From Chloracidobacterium sp. (GTDB lineage: Bacteria > Acidobacteriota > Blastocatellia > Pyrinomonadales > Pyrinomonadaceae): 64,000 nucleotides of DNA. The position numbers and the translations under genes were made by a program. Of the stretch, positions 8,736 to 18,511 are shown one piece after another (the first letter of the stretch is position 1; the number at the start of each line of letters is the position of its first letter). The notes under the pieces were generated by a model. That model ran no database searches, was not told the DNA's origin, and saw only the letters and a list, made by a program, of their open reading frames with translations. The stretch is from positions 744,001 to 808,000 of the forward strand of contig JADKKB010000007.1 in the NCBI GenBank assembly GCA_016720705.1, written 5' to 3'.

Positions 8736-10364
8736 CTACTTTTCAGCCTTCGGAACTACCAGCGTCGTCGGTGGCGCTCCTGCGTGATCGATCACACCGC
8801 CCGCCTGGCCCATAACCCTTTCCTGTAGAGCCCTGATCGCCATTTCCGAACGCTTCAGAAACGGCTTGGGAAACACGCCCATATAGACCATCAGTGCCAA
8901 CAGCGGGATCATCAGCCCGATCTCTCGCCAATTCAGGTCAGCGAGGCTGCGATTTTTTTCGTGCGTGATCTTGCCGAAAAATATCCGCTGAACCATCCAC
9001 AAAAGGTATACAGCCGCAAAGATCACGCCCGTTCCCGCAAACATCGTCGCGACATAATTCCAATTAACGCTCGCCGTGACGCTCAGAGCGTGTGAGCCGA
9101 ACATTCCGATCATTATCAGAAACTCGCCGACAAATCCGTTGAGGAACGGCAGTCCGATCGATGCCATCGTCGTAATGACAAACAGCGTCGCATAGGTCGG
9201 CATTGGGTTTGCCAGGCCGCCAAATTCGCTGATCGCTCGCGTGTGACGGCGTTCGTATATAAATCCAACGAGGATGAACAGTGCTCCGGTCGTCACACCG
9301 TGGCTCAGCATAGTAAACAGTGCTCCCTGCATTCCCGATTCCGTAAACGAGAACATACCGAGCACCACAAATCCCATATGGGCAACCGATGAATACGCGA
9401 CAAGGCGCTTCATATCGGGTTGGACCATTGCGACCAGGGCTCCGTAAATGATGCCGATGATCGCGAGGATTATAAATAGCCAGGCCCATTCACGGCTTTG
9501 ATCCGGAAAGAGTGCAAAGTTGAAACGCATCAACCCGTACGTTCCCATTTTCAGAAGTATTGCTGCCAGAATGACCGAACCGGCGGTCGGTGCCTCGGTA
9601 TGAGCGTCGGGCAACCAAGTGTGAAACGGAAACAGCGGCACTTTGATCGCAAAGGCGAGGGCAAACGCCATAAAGAGCAGCGTGCCTGCATTTGCCAATG
9701 GTCCGCTAAAGCTCAGTTGCCCAAGCTTCATCGTATTCATCAACGTGACGAAATCAAAGGTCCCGACGCCGGTCGCATCTGCGTGTATGTAATACAGTGC
9801 GATAATCGCCACCAGCATCAGCAAACTTCCCAATGCGGTAAAAATAAAGAACTTGACTGCAGCGTAGATGCGGTTGTCGCCGCCCCAGATACCGATCAGG
9901 AAAAACATCGGTACAAGTGATGCTTCGAAAAATAGGTAAAATACCAATAGATCGAGCGACACAAATACGCCGATCATCGCACTCTCGAGCAGTAGCAAAA
10001 AGATATAAAACGCCGTCGCACGCTTGGCCACAGCATTCCAGGACGAGATGACCGCGATCGGCATTATAAACGTCGTCAGGATCACGAGCCAGAAACTCAG
10101 TCCGTCAACACCGACGTGATAATTCGTATTTATAGCCTTGATCCAAGGTACGTTCTGCTCAAAGAAAAAACCGCTAGCTCCGGCAACCGCCGACTTTGAA
10201 AAAAGTGCGAGCGACAGCAGAAAATTAAGCACGGTAAATCCAAGCGTGACCCACTTGAGCTGACTTTCCTGCTTCCAAAACGTCTGGTGAGCAAGCGTCA
10301 GCACTGCGCCGATGACCGGCAACAGGATCAATATCGTCAAGAGATTTTGATTAATGAGATCCAT
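8736..10364 (-). CDS. nuoM: NADH-quinone oxidoreductase subunit M
   Basis: 542 residues, polytopic and antiporter-like. Diagnostic segments are GVDGLSFWLVILTTF, FYLFFEASLVPMFFLIGIWGG (conserved Glu of the proton channel), KVPLFPFHTWLPDAHTEAPT and RLVAYSSVAHMGFVVLG. The length is normal. About 80 bp separate it from nuoL upstream, and that spacer contains an imperfect inverted repeat. Confidence 0.97.
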   Translation of the reverse strand: MDLINQNLLTILILLPVIGAVLTLAHQTFWKQESQLKWVTLGFTVLNFLLSLALFSKSAVAGASGFFFEQNVPWIKAINTNYHVGVDGLSFWLVILTTFIMPIAVISSWNAVAKRATAFYIFLLLLESAMIGVFVSLDLLVFYLFFEASLVPMFFLIGIWGGDNRIYAAVKFFIFTALGSLLMLVAIIALYYIHADATGVGTFDFVTLMNTMKLGQLSFSGPLANAGTLLFMAFALAFAIKVPLFPFHTWLPDAHTEAPTAGSVILAAILLKMGTYGLMRFNFALFPDQSREWAWLFIILAIIGIIYGALVAMVQPDMKRLVAYSSVAHMGFVVLGMFSFTESGMQGALFTMLSHGVTTGALFILVGFIYERRHTRAISEFGGLANPMPTYATLFVITTMASIGLPFLNGFVGEFLIMIGMFGSHALSVTASVNWNYVATMFAGTGVIFAAVYLLWMVQRIFFGKITHEKNRSLADLNWREIGLMIPLLALMVYMGVFPKPFLKRSEMAIRALQERVMGQAGGVIDHAGAPPTTLVVPKAEK

Positions 10365-10371
10365 TTAATTT

Positions 10372-10447
10372 GTTAGCCGTTGGTCGTCCGTTATTCGTTA
10401 AAAGGGCCCGGAGGGCCGCAACGAACGATGATCAACGAACCACTAAC
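10372..10447. repeat. Imperfect inverted repeat in the nuoL-nuoM spacer
   Basis: The 28 bases from 10372 and the 28 bases ending at 10447 are imperfect reverse complements (both ends GTTAG/CTAAC; inner arms GTTATTCGTT and AACGAACGAT). They flank a GGGCCCGGAGGGCC core. The right arm overlaps the last codons of nuoL. It could fold into a hairpin in the mRNA. Confidence 0.45.
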
Positions 10448-12671
10448 TCACAAGTTTCAAACCGTAATAAATAAAATAACCGAGCACGACCATCGCTCCG
10501 AGCAAGATGATCGCGGCATAGCTTCGGATAAATCCGACCTGCAGTTGCCTGACCACGCCGCCAAACTCCATCACGAAGTGGCCGATGCCGTTAACGATAC
10601 CGTCGATAAATCCGACATCAAAGCCTTTCCAGAGCCCGTTTCGCGAAAAATTGGTCAACGGATCGACGATGTAACCGTTATAAAGCTCGTCCAGACGCCA
10701 CTTTTGCTCAAGGATCTTGGGCATAGCGCGAAGCGGATTGCTCTTAAATAGTGCAAAGCCAATGCCGATACCGACAAATGCCAGTACCGTGGACAGCAGT
10801 GCCAACCACCGTTCCTTTGCGACCACCTCGGGCGAGTGGGTTTCGTGATCCGCTGCCGCCGTTTCTGTTTTCGCTGACTCCGTATTCTCGTGTTCTACGG
10901 GCGGCGTTGTCGCCGACGCCGGCAGTGCGTGAACCTCGTGTCCACCCTTTGCCGCCTTAGCGATAACGGGATCGAGCACGTGCTCAAACGCATTGATGTC
11001 GCCCGCCCCAAATAGCGAACTCATCGCGTACGGAATACCGACCAGGCCGCCGACCGTTGAAAGTATCGCCAGAGCGATCAGCGGCACGGTCATCGACCAA
11101 GGCGATTCGTGCGCCTTAAAGTCCGCCGGCAGAGCGTGATGCTCGTCGTCGTCGTCCGCCCCGTTGTCCGCAACACTCAAGTCTGTCGAACTGTGATCGT
11201 CGTGACTGTGGGCGTGCTCTTCGCCGGGCAATGCGTCGTGAAAGCGCTCCTTGCCCCAGAATGTCATAACCATCATTCGGGTCATGTAGACAGCCGTCAA
11301 AACAGCCGTCAGAGTCGCCACCACCCACAAGAATTCATTGCCTGGAAATGCACCGCCGGGAAAGTAGTTGTCGGCGGCAAAGGTCTTGTAGAGAATTTCG
11401 TCTTTTGAAAAGAATCCTGCCCAGATCGGGATGCCGCAGATCGCCAGCCAACCCGCCGCCATCGTTATAAACGTGATGGGCATATGTTTTTTAAGATTGC
11501 CCATCTTTCGCATATCTTGCTCGTGGTGCATTCCGTGAATGACCGAGCCCGAACCAAGGAACAGCAGTGCCTTAAAGAATGCGTGCGTCATCACGTGAAA
11601 GATCGCGACAACAAATGCTCCGACACCCGCGGCCAGGAACATAAATCCAAGCTGTGAGACTGTCGAATAAGCCAGAACCTTTTTAATATCGTTTTGCGCT
11701 ATCGCGATCGTTGCCGCGAGAAGTGCAGTTGCCGCACCGATCACTGCCACGATCCACATCGCAGTCGGGGCAAATTGATAGATCGCGTTTGCACGAACGA
11801 CAAGATAAACACCGGCTGTGACCATCGTCGCCGCGTGGATCAGGGCCGAAACCGGCGTCGGGCCGGCCATCGCGTCCGGAAGCCAGGTCAGCAAAGGTAT
11901 CTGAGCCGATTTACCTGTCGCTCCGATAAAGAGCAGGACAGCTGCCGAGGTCAATCCGCCGGCGAAGATCGCTCCCCACGTAAAGGGGTCGGCACCCATA
12001 TGCTGGATGATGAAGGTGAACGCACTCTGCACCTGTTGGCCATCGACGACCTTGTCGTAGAACGAGATCGAGCCCGTGAGCGTAAAAATGAGAAATATAC
12101 CCATCAAAACGCCCCAGTCACCGATGCGGTTCATTACAAAAGCTTTCTTTGCAGCCTTACGTGCCTCGTCCTTTTTGATGTAGAATCCGATCAAAAGATA
12201 TGAGCAAAGTCCTACGCCTTCCCATCCGACGAACATCAGGAGGAAATTATCCGCCAGAACGAGCGTCAGCATTGCGAACATAAAGAGGTTCAGGTACGCA
12301 AAGAAGCGGTAAAACCCCGGATCGCCCTTCATATAGCCGGTCGCGAATATGTGGATCAGCAAGCCGACAAATGTTATAAAACAGGCATATATGGCCGACA
12401 GATGGTCCATTCCGAGCCCGAAGTCAGCCCGGAAATTCCCTACCTGTATCCACGTCCAGATCTGATCGAGTACGGGCTTGTCGATAAACAAAGCTCCGCC
12501 ATCGGCGACAAACGCTATGTAGAACGCCACCGCGCACGACACCACGATCGAGCCGCACGCCACAGCACCGCTAAACAACTCGTTCTTGAGCCGGCCGCCG
12601 ATCAGCCAATTGATCACGGCACCGGCCAGCGGGGCAAAAATAATTAAGCTTAAAAGGTTATTTTCAGTCAT
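10443..12671 (-). CDS. nuoL: NADH-quinone oxidoreductase subunit L
   Basis: 742 residues, the largest antiporter-like subunit. The core includes DHLSAIYACFITFVGLLIHIFATGYM, MFVGWEGVGLCSYLLIGFY, LLTWLPDAMAGPTPVSALIHAATMVTAG and KVLAYSTVSQLGFM. A His/Asp-rich loop of about 40 residues (HAHSHDDHSSTD) and a second His/Glu-rich stretch precede the long lateral helix region; these are lineage-specific insertions. It is followed on the minus strand by nuoM. Confidence 0.97.
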   Translation of the reverse strand: MTENNLLSLIIFAPLAGAVINWLIGGRLKNELFSGAVACGSIVVSCAVAFYIAFVADGGALFIDKPVLDQIWTWIQVGNFRADFGLGMDHLSAIYACFITFVGLLIHIFATGYMKGDPGFYRFFAYLNLFMFAMLTLVLADNFLLMFVGWEGVGLCSYLLIGFYIKKDEARKAAKKAFVMNRIGDWGVLMGIFLIFTLTGSISFYDKVVDGQQVQSAFTFIIQHMGADPFTWGAIFAGGLTSAAVLLFIGATGKSAQIPLLTWLPDAMAGPTPVSALIHAATMVTAGVYLVVRANAIYQFAPTAMWIVAVIGAATALLAATIAIAQNDIKKVLAYSTVSQLGFMFLAAGVGAFVVAIFHVMTHAFFKALLFLGSGSVIHGMHHEQDMRKMGNLKKHMPITFITMAAGWLAICGIPIWAGFFSKDEILYKTFAADNYFPGGAFPGNEFLWVVATLTAVLTAVYMTRMMVMTFWGKERFHDALPGEEHAHSHDDHSSTDLSVADNGADDDDEHHALPADFKAHESPWSMTVPLIALAILSTVGGLVGIPYAMSSLFGAGDINAFEHVLDPVIAKAAKGGHEVHALPASATTPPVEHENTESAKTETAAADHETHSPEVVAKERWLALLSTVLAFVGIGIGFALFKSNPLRAMPKILEQKWRLDELYNGYIVDPLTNFSRNGLWKGFDVGFIDGIVNGIGHFVMEFGGVVRQLQVGFIRSYAAIILLGAMVVLGYFIYYGLKLVS

Positions 12672-12680
12672 TAGCTGCGA

Positions 12681-12986
12681 CTAATTCCTCATAATACTTG
12701 CGTCATCGACGTCGACCGACTGTTTGTTTCGGAAAAACGCAATGAATATACCGAGCCCGACGGCGGCTTCGGCGGCGGCGACCGACATCACCATAAACAC
12801 GAAAAGCTGTCCGGTCACATCGCCGTAATATCGTGAAAATGCCACGAATGTCAGATTTACGGCATTGAGCATCAGCTCGATGCACATAAACATCCCGATA
12901 GCGTTGCGTTTGAAAACAACGCCGACCGCTCCGATCGTGAACAATACTCCTGAAAGTGCCAGATAACTGGCTAAACTTGGTTCCAT
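12681..12986 (-). CDS. nuoK: NADH-quinone oxidoreductase subunit K
   Basis: A 101-residue protein with three hydrophobic helices. It carries the conserved membrane glutamates of NuoK in GMFMCIELMLNAVNLTFVAF and AAAEAAVGLGIFIAFFR. It lies 6 bp from nuoJ and 9 bp from nuoL. Confidence 0.97.
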   Translation of the reverse strand: MEPSLASYLALSGVLFTIGAVGVVFKRNAIGMFMCIELMLNAVNLTFVAFSRYYGDVTGQLFVFMVMSVAAAEAAVGLGIFIAFFRNKQSVDVDDASIMRN

Positions 12987-12992
12987 TTTCGT

Positions 12993-13559
12993 TTAGATCA
13001 GAGGCTTTTCTTCGTGCCTCAATTCAAGTTCGTTATCGACGACCAATTCGAGCTTGGGCTGACTGAATCGTCTGACAAGGATCACCGAACCGATGATCGC
13101 CATCAGCAGCATCACTCCGACTATCTCCACCGGCAGCAGATACTCCGTGTACATTGCCTGGCCGATGCTCAGTGTCTTACCTACCGTTTGTGCCTGATCC
13201 GACGCAATGTTCGGAGCCCGCATCACCGCGTAGTAGATAAAGAACGTCTGAGCCAGCAGCAGAACTCCGAGCCCGCCGCCGAATGCCCAAAGATACTTGA
13301 GCCTGTCTTTCGTCGGCTCTTCGTCAAGATTGAGCAACATAATGACAAAGACGACCAACACCATTATCGCTCCGGCATAGACCAGGATCTGCACGGCCGC
13401 GATGAACGGTGCCGCCAGAGTCACATAAATGCACGCGAGCGAAATGAAAACACCAACCAACGAGATCGCGCTAAAGATCGGATTTCGGTGATATACCATC
13501 GAGATCGCAAAAGCGATCGCGAGGCCGGCAAATACAAAAAATAAGGCTGTCGACACCAT
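12993..13559 (-). CDS. nuoJ: NADH-quinone oxidoreductase subunit J
   Basis: 188 residues, five predicted hydrophobic helices. It has the typical NPIFSAISLVGVFISLACIYV and QILVYAGAIMVLVVFVIMLLNL segments. The start is 4 bp after nuoH; in the usual bacterial order nuoI would lie between them and it is absent. Confidence 0.96.
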   Translation of the reverse strand: MVSTALFFVFAGLAIAFAISMVYHRNPIFSAISLVGVFISLACIYVTLAAPFIAAVQILVYAGAIMVLVVFVIMLLNLDEEPTKDRLKYLWAFGGGLGVLLLAQTFFIYYAVMRAPNIASDQAQTVGKTLSIGQAMYTEYLLPVEIVGVMLLMAIIGSVILVRRFSQPKLELVVDNELELRHEEKPLI

Positions 13560-13563
13560 AATG

Positions 13564-14688
13564 CTAGCTATTCAAGAAATAGACCACGATGATCGTCAAG
13601 ACGACGTTTGCCAACGCGACCGGAAGCAGAAACTTCCAACCAAAGTTCATCAACTGGTCAAAACGGAATCGCGGAAGCGTGCCGCGAACCCAGATATAGA
13701 GAAATAGAAACGCACAGATCTTAACGACAAATGCCACAACGCTGATCAGTGCATACGGGATCGAACCGGGTTCGACCAGATGGCTAAGGCCCGGGACATA
13801 CCAACCACCGAGAAATAGTACGGTACACATCATTGATACCGTAAACATATTCACGTACTCGGCCATAAAGAACAGTGCGAATTTGAGTGACGAATACTCG
13901 GTATGAAATCCCGCCACCAACTCCGTCTCAGCCTCCGGCAGGTCAAATGGGGTGCGGTTTGTCTCAGCAAAAGCAGAGATCAAAAACACCACGAAACCTA
14001 TGAACTGCGGGATGATAAACCAACGGAACGGCGAATGTATCTGAGCGAAGACGATGCCGTTCAGATCCAGAGTGCCTGAGAGCATCACAACGCCGAGAAC
14101 GGATGCTCCCATCGCGAGTTCGTACGAGATCATCTGGGCCGACGAGCGGAGGCCGCCCATCAGCGAATATTTATTGTTCGACGACCAACCCGCGAGAGCG
14201 ATGCCGTAAACACCGACCGACGTGATTCCGAGCACGAACAGCACGCCGACATCGATCTGTGAGATGGTGAGCGGCATATTCCTGGCTTGTTCGGCGACCC
14301 ATACGGTGACATCGCCGACATAGGCAATACCTGAAACGTACGGCACCAACCACCCGAGCGGATCAGCGATACGCGGCCCGAAAGGGTACACGACCATCGG
14401 CATCAACGCACAGGTCAGAGCCACGAAAGGGGCCAGAAAATAGACAAATTTCGTCGATTGATCGGGCGTCAGGTCTTCCTTAAAAATGAACTTCAACAGG
14501 TCGGCGAACGGCTGGAATAATCCCCAGGGGCCGACGCGGTTTGGGCCCAAGCGGCCCTGCATCCAGCCCAAAAGCTTTCGTTCGGCGAGCACCGTATAGG
14601 CGACGACCATCATCACACCGCCAAAGGCGGCTCCGATCGCAGCACCGAAGACCAAAAACGGAAATACAGTTTTGATAACAGATTCCAT
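13564..14688 (-). CDS. nuoH: NADH-quinone oxidoreductase subunit H
   Basis: 374 residues. Signature segments of the quinone-site subunit are ERKLLGWMQGRLGPNRVGPWG, QPFADLLKFIFKED, a SAFAETNRTPFDLPEAETELVAGFHTEY loop and VRGTLPRFRFDQLM. It couples quinone binding to the membrane arm. It lies 9 bp downstream of nuoG. Confidence 0.97.
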   Translation of the reverse strand: MESVIKTVFPFLVFGAAIGAAFGGVMMVVAYTVLAERKLLGWMQGRLGPNRVGPWGLFQPFADLLKFIFKEDLTPDQSTKFVYFLAPFVALTCALMPMVVYPFGPRIADPLGWLVPYVSGIAYVGDVTVWVAEQARNMPLTISQIDVGVLFVLGITSVGVYGIALAGWSSNNKYSLMGGLRSSAQMISYELAMGASVLGVVMLSGTLDLNGIVFAQIHSPFRWFIIPQFIGFVVFLISAFAETNRTPFDLPEAETELVAGFHTEYSSLKFALFFMAEYVNMFTVSMMCTVLFLGGWYVPGLSHLVEPGSIPYALISVVAFVVKICAFLFLYIWVRGTLPRFRFDQLMNFGWKFLLPVALANVVLTIIVVYFLNS

Positions 14689-14697
14689 AACAAAAAA

Positions 14698-16977
14698 CTA
14701 TTTACCGACCAACGACCTGTCGGCGGCACCGACCTCGGCCGAATCGGCCAAATCCTCATCCAGCGGTTTGCCGTCCAGGGCAAACTGAAAGAGCGGTGAT
14801 ACGAGCAAATTGCCGGGCTTCGGGTTACCGTGAGCCAGCAGGTGAAATTGCTCGGTCTTGCTCGTCATCGTCGTCAAACGATGAAGTTTGTGCCCGACTC
14901 GCGGCGTTTCGGTAATTTTCTCGGCATCGCCGCTCATTGATTCGACACGCGCCTTAAGTGCGGTCACTGCACCTGAAACGTCAGGTGAAGCGGCGACGGC
15001 GTAGCTTGCACGGGCCGGATTCGATTCGTCCTTCAGGGCGGGGTATCGAAGCCCTTCATAGGCCGGTACGCTCTCCGCAAGTGACTTGAACACCAGCGAC
15101 GCTGAAAAATCGTAGCCAAAATCAACCCCCATTTCCCTAGCGATGAGCGACGCGATGACCCAATCCGGTTTCGAACGGTGCAGAGGTTCGATCGCCTTTC
15201 GCACACGCTGCACGTTGCCGGCGTTGTTTGTAAATGTACCGTCGATCTCGGCAAAACTCGCGGCCGGAAACACGACATCCGCAAATTCAGCCGTTTCGGT
15301 CATAAACAGTTCCTGCACGGCAATAAAATCCTTGCCCGCAAGGCCATCGGTTGACTGGAGACTGCCGCCGATCAGCAAAGCCTTTGACCCGCTGACCACT
15401 TGATCGGCCGATCTGCTGCCCGGCATCATATCGTGGGCACCGACGGAATTGTTGTACTTTGCAAGCGGATGGAGCAGCACGCGGCGCCCTTCACCGGCAA
15501 ATTTCGCGGCTGTCCCTGCAATAATTGCCTGAGCCTCGGCCGACAGTTCGTTACCGACCATAAAGATCACATCACCTTGAGCGTCATTGATGATCTGCCG
15601 TACGGCAACGATCTCACCGGCATCGATGCCAAGTTTGTCGGCGACGAGCGAGTCGGTCGATGGATCGGCCAGTGCCAGAGCAAAGGCGTCTGCCGTGCCC
15701 GGATTCACGTGCACGAACTGCGTTACCCGCCGGGTCAGATTGATCGGCGTATCATTTACGCAGATGAATTTTGCCCCGCCGTTTCGGACTGCTTGTCGGA
15801 TCTGTTTGGCCGTGTAGGTCTGTTCTTCTTCGGGTTCGCCCCCGATCAGCACGATGACCTTGGCATAACGGATCTCCTTGTGCGTACAGAGATCGACGCT
15901 CAGGTTATCAAAGATCGAATCTAGCTTACTATCTTCCGCGACCGCAAAATTCTCCGATCCGGCTGCTTCCAGTGCAAATCGCTTGAGCGTAAAAACGCTC
16001 TCGTTGGTCAATCGCGGACTGGCAATTACGCCGACCGACTGGCCCGCTGCTTTGAAACGTTCGGCAGCGAACTTTACCGCTTCGTCCCAGGTCGCCGGGA
16101 TCAGCTTGCCGCCCTTTGTATAGCGGATCATCGGTGTCTTGATCCGATCCGCGTGACCGACAAAGCCGTGTGCAAAACGGGCTTTGACGTCAAGGAATTC
16201 GCCGTTCAATCCGTTTACATACCGCTCGCGCGCGACAATCCGGTGGACTACGCCGCCGCGGGAACCGATGCTCAACTGCATACCGTCCGAACTGTAAACG
16301 TCGGTCGAAGTGATCTGATCCAGTTCCCAAGTACGTGTTTCGTGTCGATAGACACCGTCCAGAAGCGTGCCGGTCGGACAGACCTCGATGCAGTTGCCGC
16401 ACTGCGAACAGTTGAGCCAACCGCCGTAAGTACCGATAACGGTGTTAGCTCCGCGGTTGCCGGCCTCGATCGCGTCCTCACCCATCCACTCGTCACAGAC
16501 GCGCGTGCATCGTTTGCACAGGATGCATCGCTGCGGATCGTTGGCGATGATCGGCGAAAGATATTTTTCGGGCTGCGGGGACTTTCTTTCCGTAAATCGC
16601 TCTTCGACATCGCCCCAGTCGAAGATCACCTCTTGCAATTCGCACTCGCCGCCGCGATCACATACGGGGCAATCGAGTGGATGGTTTGCAAGCAGGAATT
16701 CGCCCATCGAGCGTTGAGCCTTTTCGACTTCTTCGCTGTCGGTGGTCACGACCATTCCGTCGGTGCAGATAATGGTACAAGACGTCTGGAGCTTGGGCAT
16801 CTTTTCGATGCGGACCAGACACATTCGACACGACGCCTGTAGAGCGAGATCCTGGTAATAGCAGAATGACGGGATCGCAAAGCCATTTTCGCGGCAAACG
16901 TCGATCAGACGGGCTCCCTTTTCGACCTCGAGTTCCTGTTCGTTTATTGTGACTTTAATAAGTTCTGTTGACATCAA
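14698..16977 (-). CDS. nuoG: NADH-quinone oxidoreductase subunit G
   Basis: 759 residues. The N-terminal ferredoxin domain carries the [2Fe-2S] cysteines (ASCRMC region) and the His-Cys [4Fe-4S] motif NHPLDCPVCDRGGEC. Two further cysteine groups follow, CILCKRCTRVC and CSQCGNCIEVCP. The long C-terminal part is the molybdopterin-oxidoreductase-like domain, degenerate as usual in complex I. Two adjacent ATGs (16977 and 16974) are possible starts. The gap of 157 bp to the upstream lipase gene holds nothing recognisable. Confidence 0.95.
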   Translation of the reverse strand: MMSTELIKVTINEQELEVEKGARLIDVCRENGFAIPSFCYYQDLALQASCRMCLVRIEKMPKLQTSCTIICTDGMVVTTDSEEVEKAQRSMGEFLLANHPLDCPVCDRGGECELQEVIFDWGDVEERFTERKSPQPEKYLSPIIANDPQRCILCKRCTRVCDEWMGEDAIEAGNRGANTVIGTYGGWLNCSQCGNCIEVCPTGTLLDGVYRHETRTWELDQITSTDVYSSDGMQLSIGSRGGVVHRIVARERYVNGLNGEFLDVKARFAHGFVGHADRIKTPMIRYTKGGKLIPATWDEAVKFAAERFKAAGQSVGVIASPRLTNESVFTLKRFALEAAGSENFAVAEDSKLDSIFDNLSVDLCTHKEIRYAKVIVLIGGEPEEEQTYTAKQIRQAVRNGGAKFICVNDTPINLTRRVTQFVHVNPGTADAFALALADPSTDSLVADKLGIDAGEIVAVRQIINDAQGDVIFMVGNELSAEAQAIIAGTAAKFAGEGRRVLLHPLAKYNNSVGAHDMMPGSRSADQVVSGSKALLIGGSLQSTDGLAGKDFIAVQELFMTETAEFADVVFPAASFAEIDGTFTNNAGNVQRVRKAIEPLHRSKPDWVIASLIAREMGVDFGYDFSASLVFKSLAESVPAYEGLRYPALKDESNPARASYAVAASPDVSGAVTALKARVESMSGDAEKITETPRVGHKLHRLTTMTSKTEQFHLLAHGNPKPGNLLVSPLFQFALDGKPLDEDLADSAEVGAADRSLVGK

Positions 16978-17134
16978 ACTTTTCTCAAATATTGCGTTTC
17001 CGTGGCCTTTACTTCTATGCCATCGGGCGTGATATTAATCGCTGTACTAACAAAATATCGTTATCGATGAGTGCGATCCCTGACCGCTAACTTCATCGTC
17101 GTTGATCCAAAATGCCTTTCGTCGGCCGCCGCCC

Positions 17135-18511
17135 TCACTTCGCCACTGTTTGGCTTGGCGGAACTATCCCAAGGATTTCCATAAGATAATTTTGAATATC
17201 GGCATTTGCCGCAAGTTTATTATGCTCTTCGCAAATAAACTTGCTCGAAACCGGTTTCAATATCGACGCTCCCGTATATCGCGTCTGCGTATCGGTCTCA
17301 AGCGACCGTTTGGTTACGACACCGTCACCATTTGTGAGCATCAATTTCTTAAGCTCGTCGCTCGTGACCTTATCGCCGCTAGATTTCGAAAACGACGCGG
17401 GCTTGAACATAGTGATCCAATTATCAGTCCGCCGATCGCGCCTGAGCACTACAAGGTCGAGCGAATCGTTACAGTCGGCACCGACTATGTTGAACAAGGC
17501 CGGTGCAGTTGCGTTGAAACCCGCAGCTAACGCCTCGTGTAACCGCTTTGCCCTGGTTAACGCCGAGGCAAAAAACTGCGCTGCCAAACGCCGTTCGGCT
17601 AGCTTAAACTCCTTTGGAAAGCGTTTATCGTTGATCGCGTTCCAACCGTATCGGCTCCATTCCTTCGGGTTGTAAAGATCAACGTTGATCGGTTCAAAAT
17701 TCTCATCCGTCACTCTAAATGTTCCGGGTGCCGGCAGCAACTGATAGGCCGACGGGATCGTGAAAAGATCAAATTTCGTAAGGTTTTGGACAAACGGCAA
17801 ATTGATATTGATGCCGCCGATCGCAAACCCGTCGACCAGTGACCTGAGTGCCAGTGCCGACCCCTCGCTCGGTGTCCCTAGTAAAACTACTTTTTCAAAA
17901 TTCTTAGCACCGGCCCAAGTCGGTTGCGGCTTTCGATTACCCGCCGGCAGGTCAACATCGCCGTACATTGCCGCATATCGAGTAATGATGCCGCCCATCG
18001 AGTGAGCAATTACGTTAAACTTCAGATCCGGCCGCTTCAGTTTGAGCTTAAGGGCAGTGATCTCGCGTATCAGCAGACGCGCATTTTCGACGTTATCCTT
18101 TCGCCAATCGTAGGGAAAAACGTAGATCGACGCTTTATCACCATCGGTTGTAGGGCTTGCCCACGACTCTTCGTGGTAACCGCCCTTGGCGATAAGTGCT
18201 TCGATCAGGCCGCCATAAACGTCTATTCGCGGAAAGATGCCGATCTTGATGCTCCGCAGAATATCGCCCCGCACAAGGGAGTCCTGCGATTTTAGGACAT
18301 TGGCCGTGATCGGCAAGCGTAGATCATCGACTTTCGACCTCGGAGCCTTAAACCAGACGACCTCATTCGTCCGGCTATTTATCAATTCAGAACCGGTCAG
18401 CCCCGGAACTATTATCACGGGCAGCTTTTCCTGCCCCAGGATCGCCGCTGACAGCAGCAGGATCAAGGAAACGGCAAAAACAAAAGGTTTTATCGCCCGT
18501 CGTTGCAACAT
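17135..18511 (-). CDS. Secreted LCAT/lipase-like alpha/beta hydrolase inside the nuo operon
   Basis: 458 residues with an N-terminal signal peptide or anchor (hydrophobic residues 9-26). It has VIIVPGLTGSEL (oxyanion region) near residue 33 and the nucleophile elbow IAHSMGG with Ser171, as in the lecithin:cholesterol acyltransferase superfamily. The catalytic Asp/His cannot be placed with certainty. Its start overlaps the nuoF stop by 1 bp and it precedes nuoG, so it is embedded in the complex I operon. Substrate unknown; an exported phospholipase or acyltransferase is likely. Confidence 0.82.
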   Translation of the reverse strand: MLQRRAIKPFVFAVSLILLLSAAILGQEKLPVIIVPGLTGSELINSRTNEVVWFKAPRSKVDDLRLPITANVLKSQDSLVRGDILRSIKIGIFPRIDVYGGLIEALIAKGGYHEESWASPTTDGDKASIYVFPYDWRKDNVENARLLIREITALKLKLKRPDLKFNVIAHSMGGIITRYAAMYGDVDLPAGNRKPQPTWAGAKNFEKVVLLGTPSEGSALALRSLVDGFAIGGININLPFVQNLTKFDLFTIPSAYQLLPAPGTFRVTDENFEPINVDLYNPKEWSRYGWNAINDKRFPKEFKLAERRLAAQFFASALTRAKRLHEALAAGFNATAPALFNIVGADCNDSLDLVVLRRDRRTDNWITMFKPASFSKSSGDKVTSDELKKLMLTNGDGVVTKRSLETDTQTRYTGASILKPVSSKFICEEHNKLAANADIQNYLMEILGIVPPSQTVAK

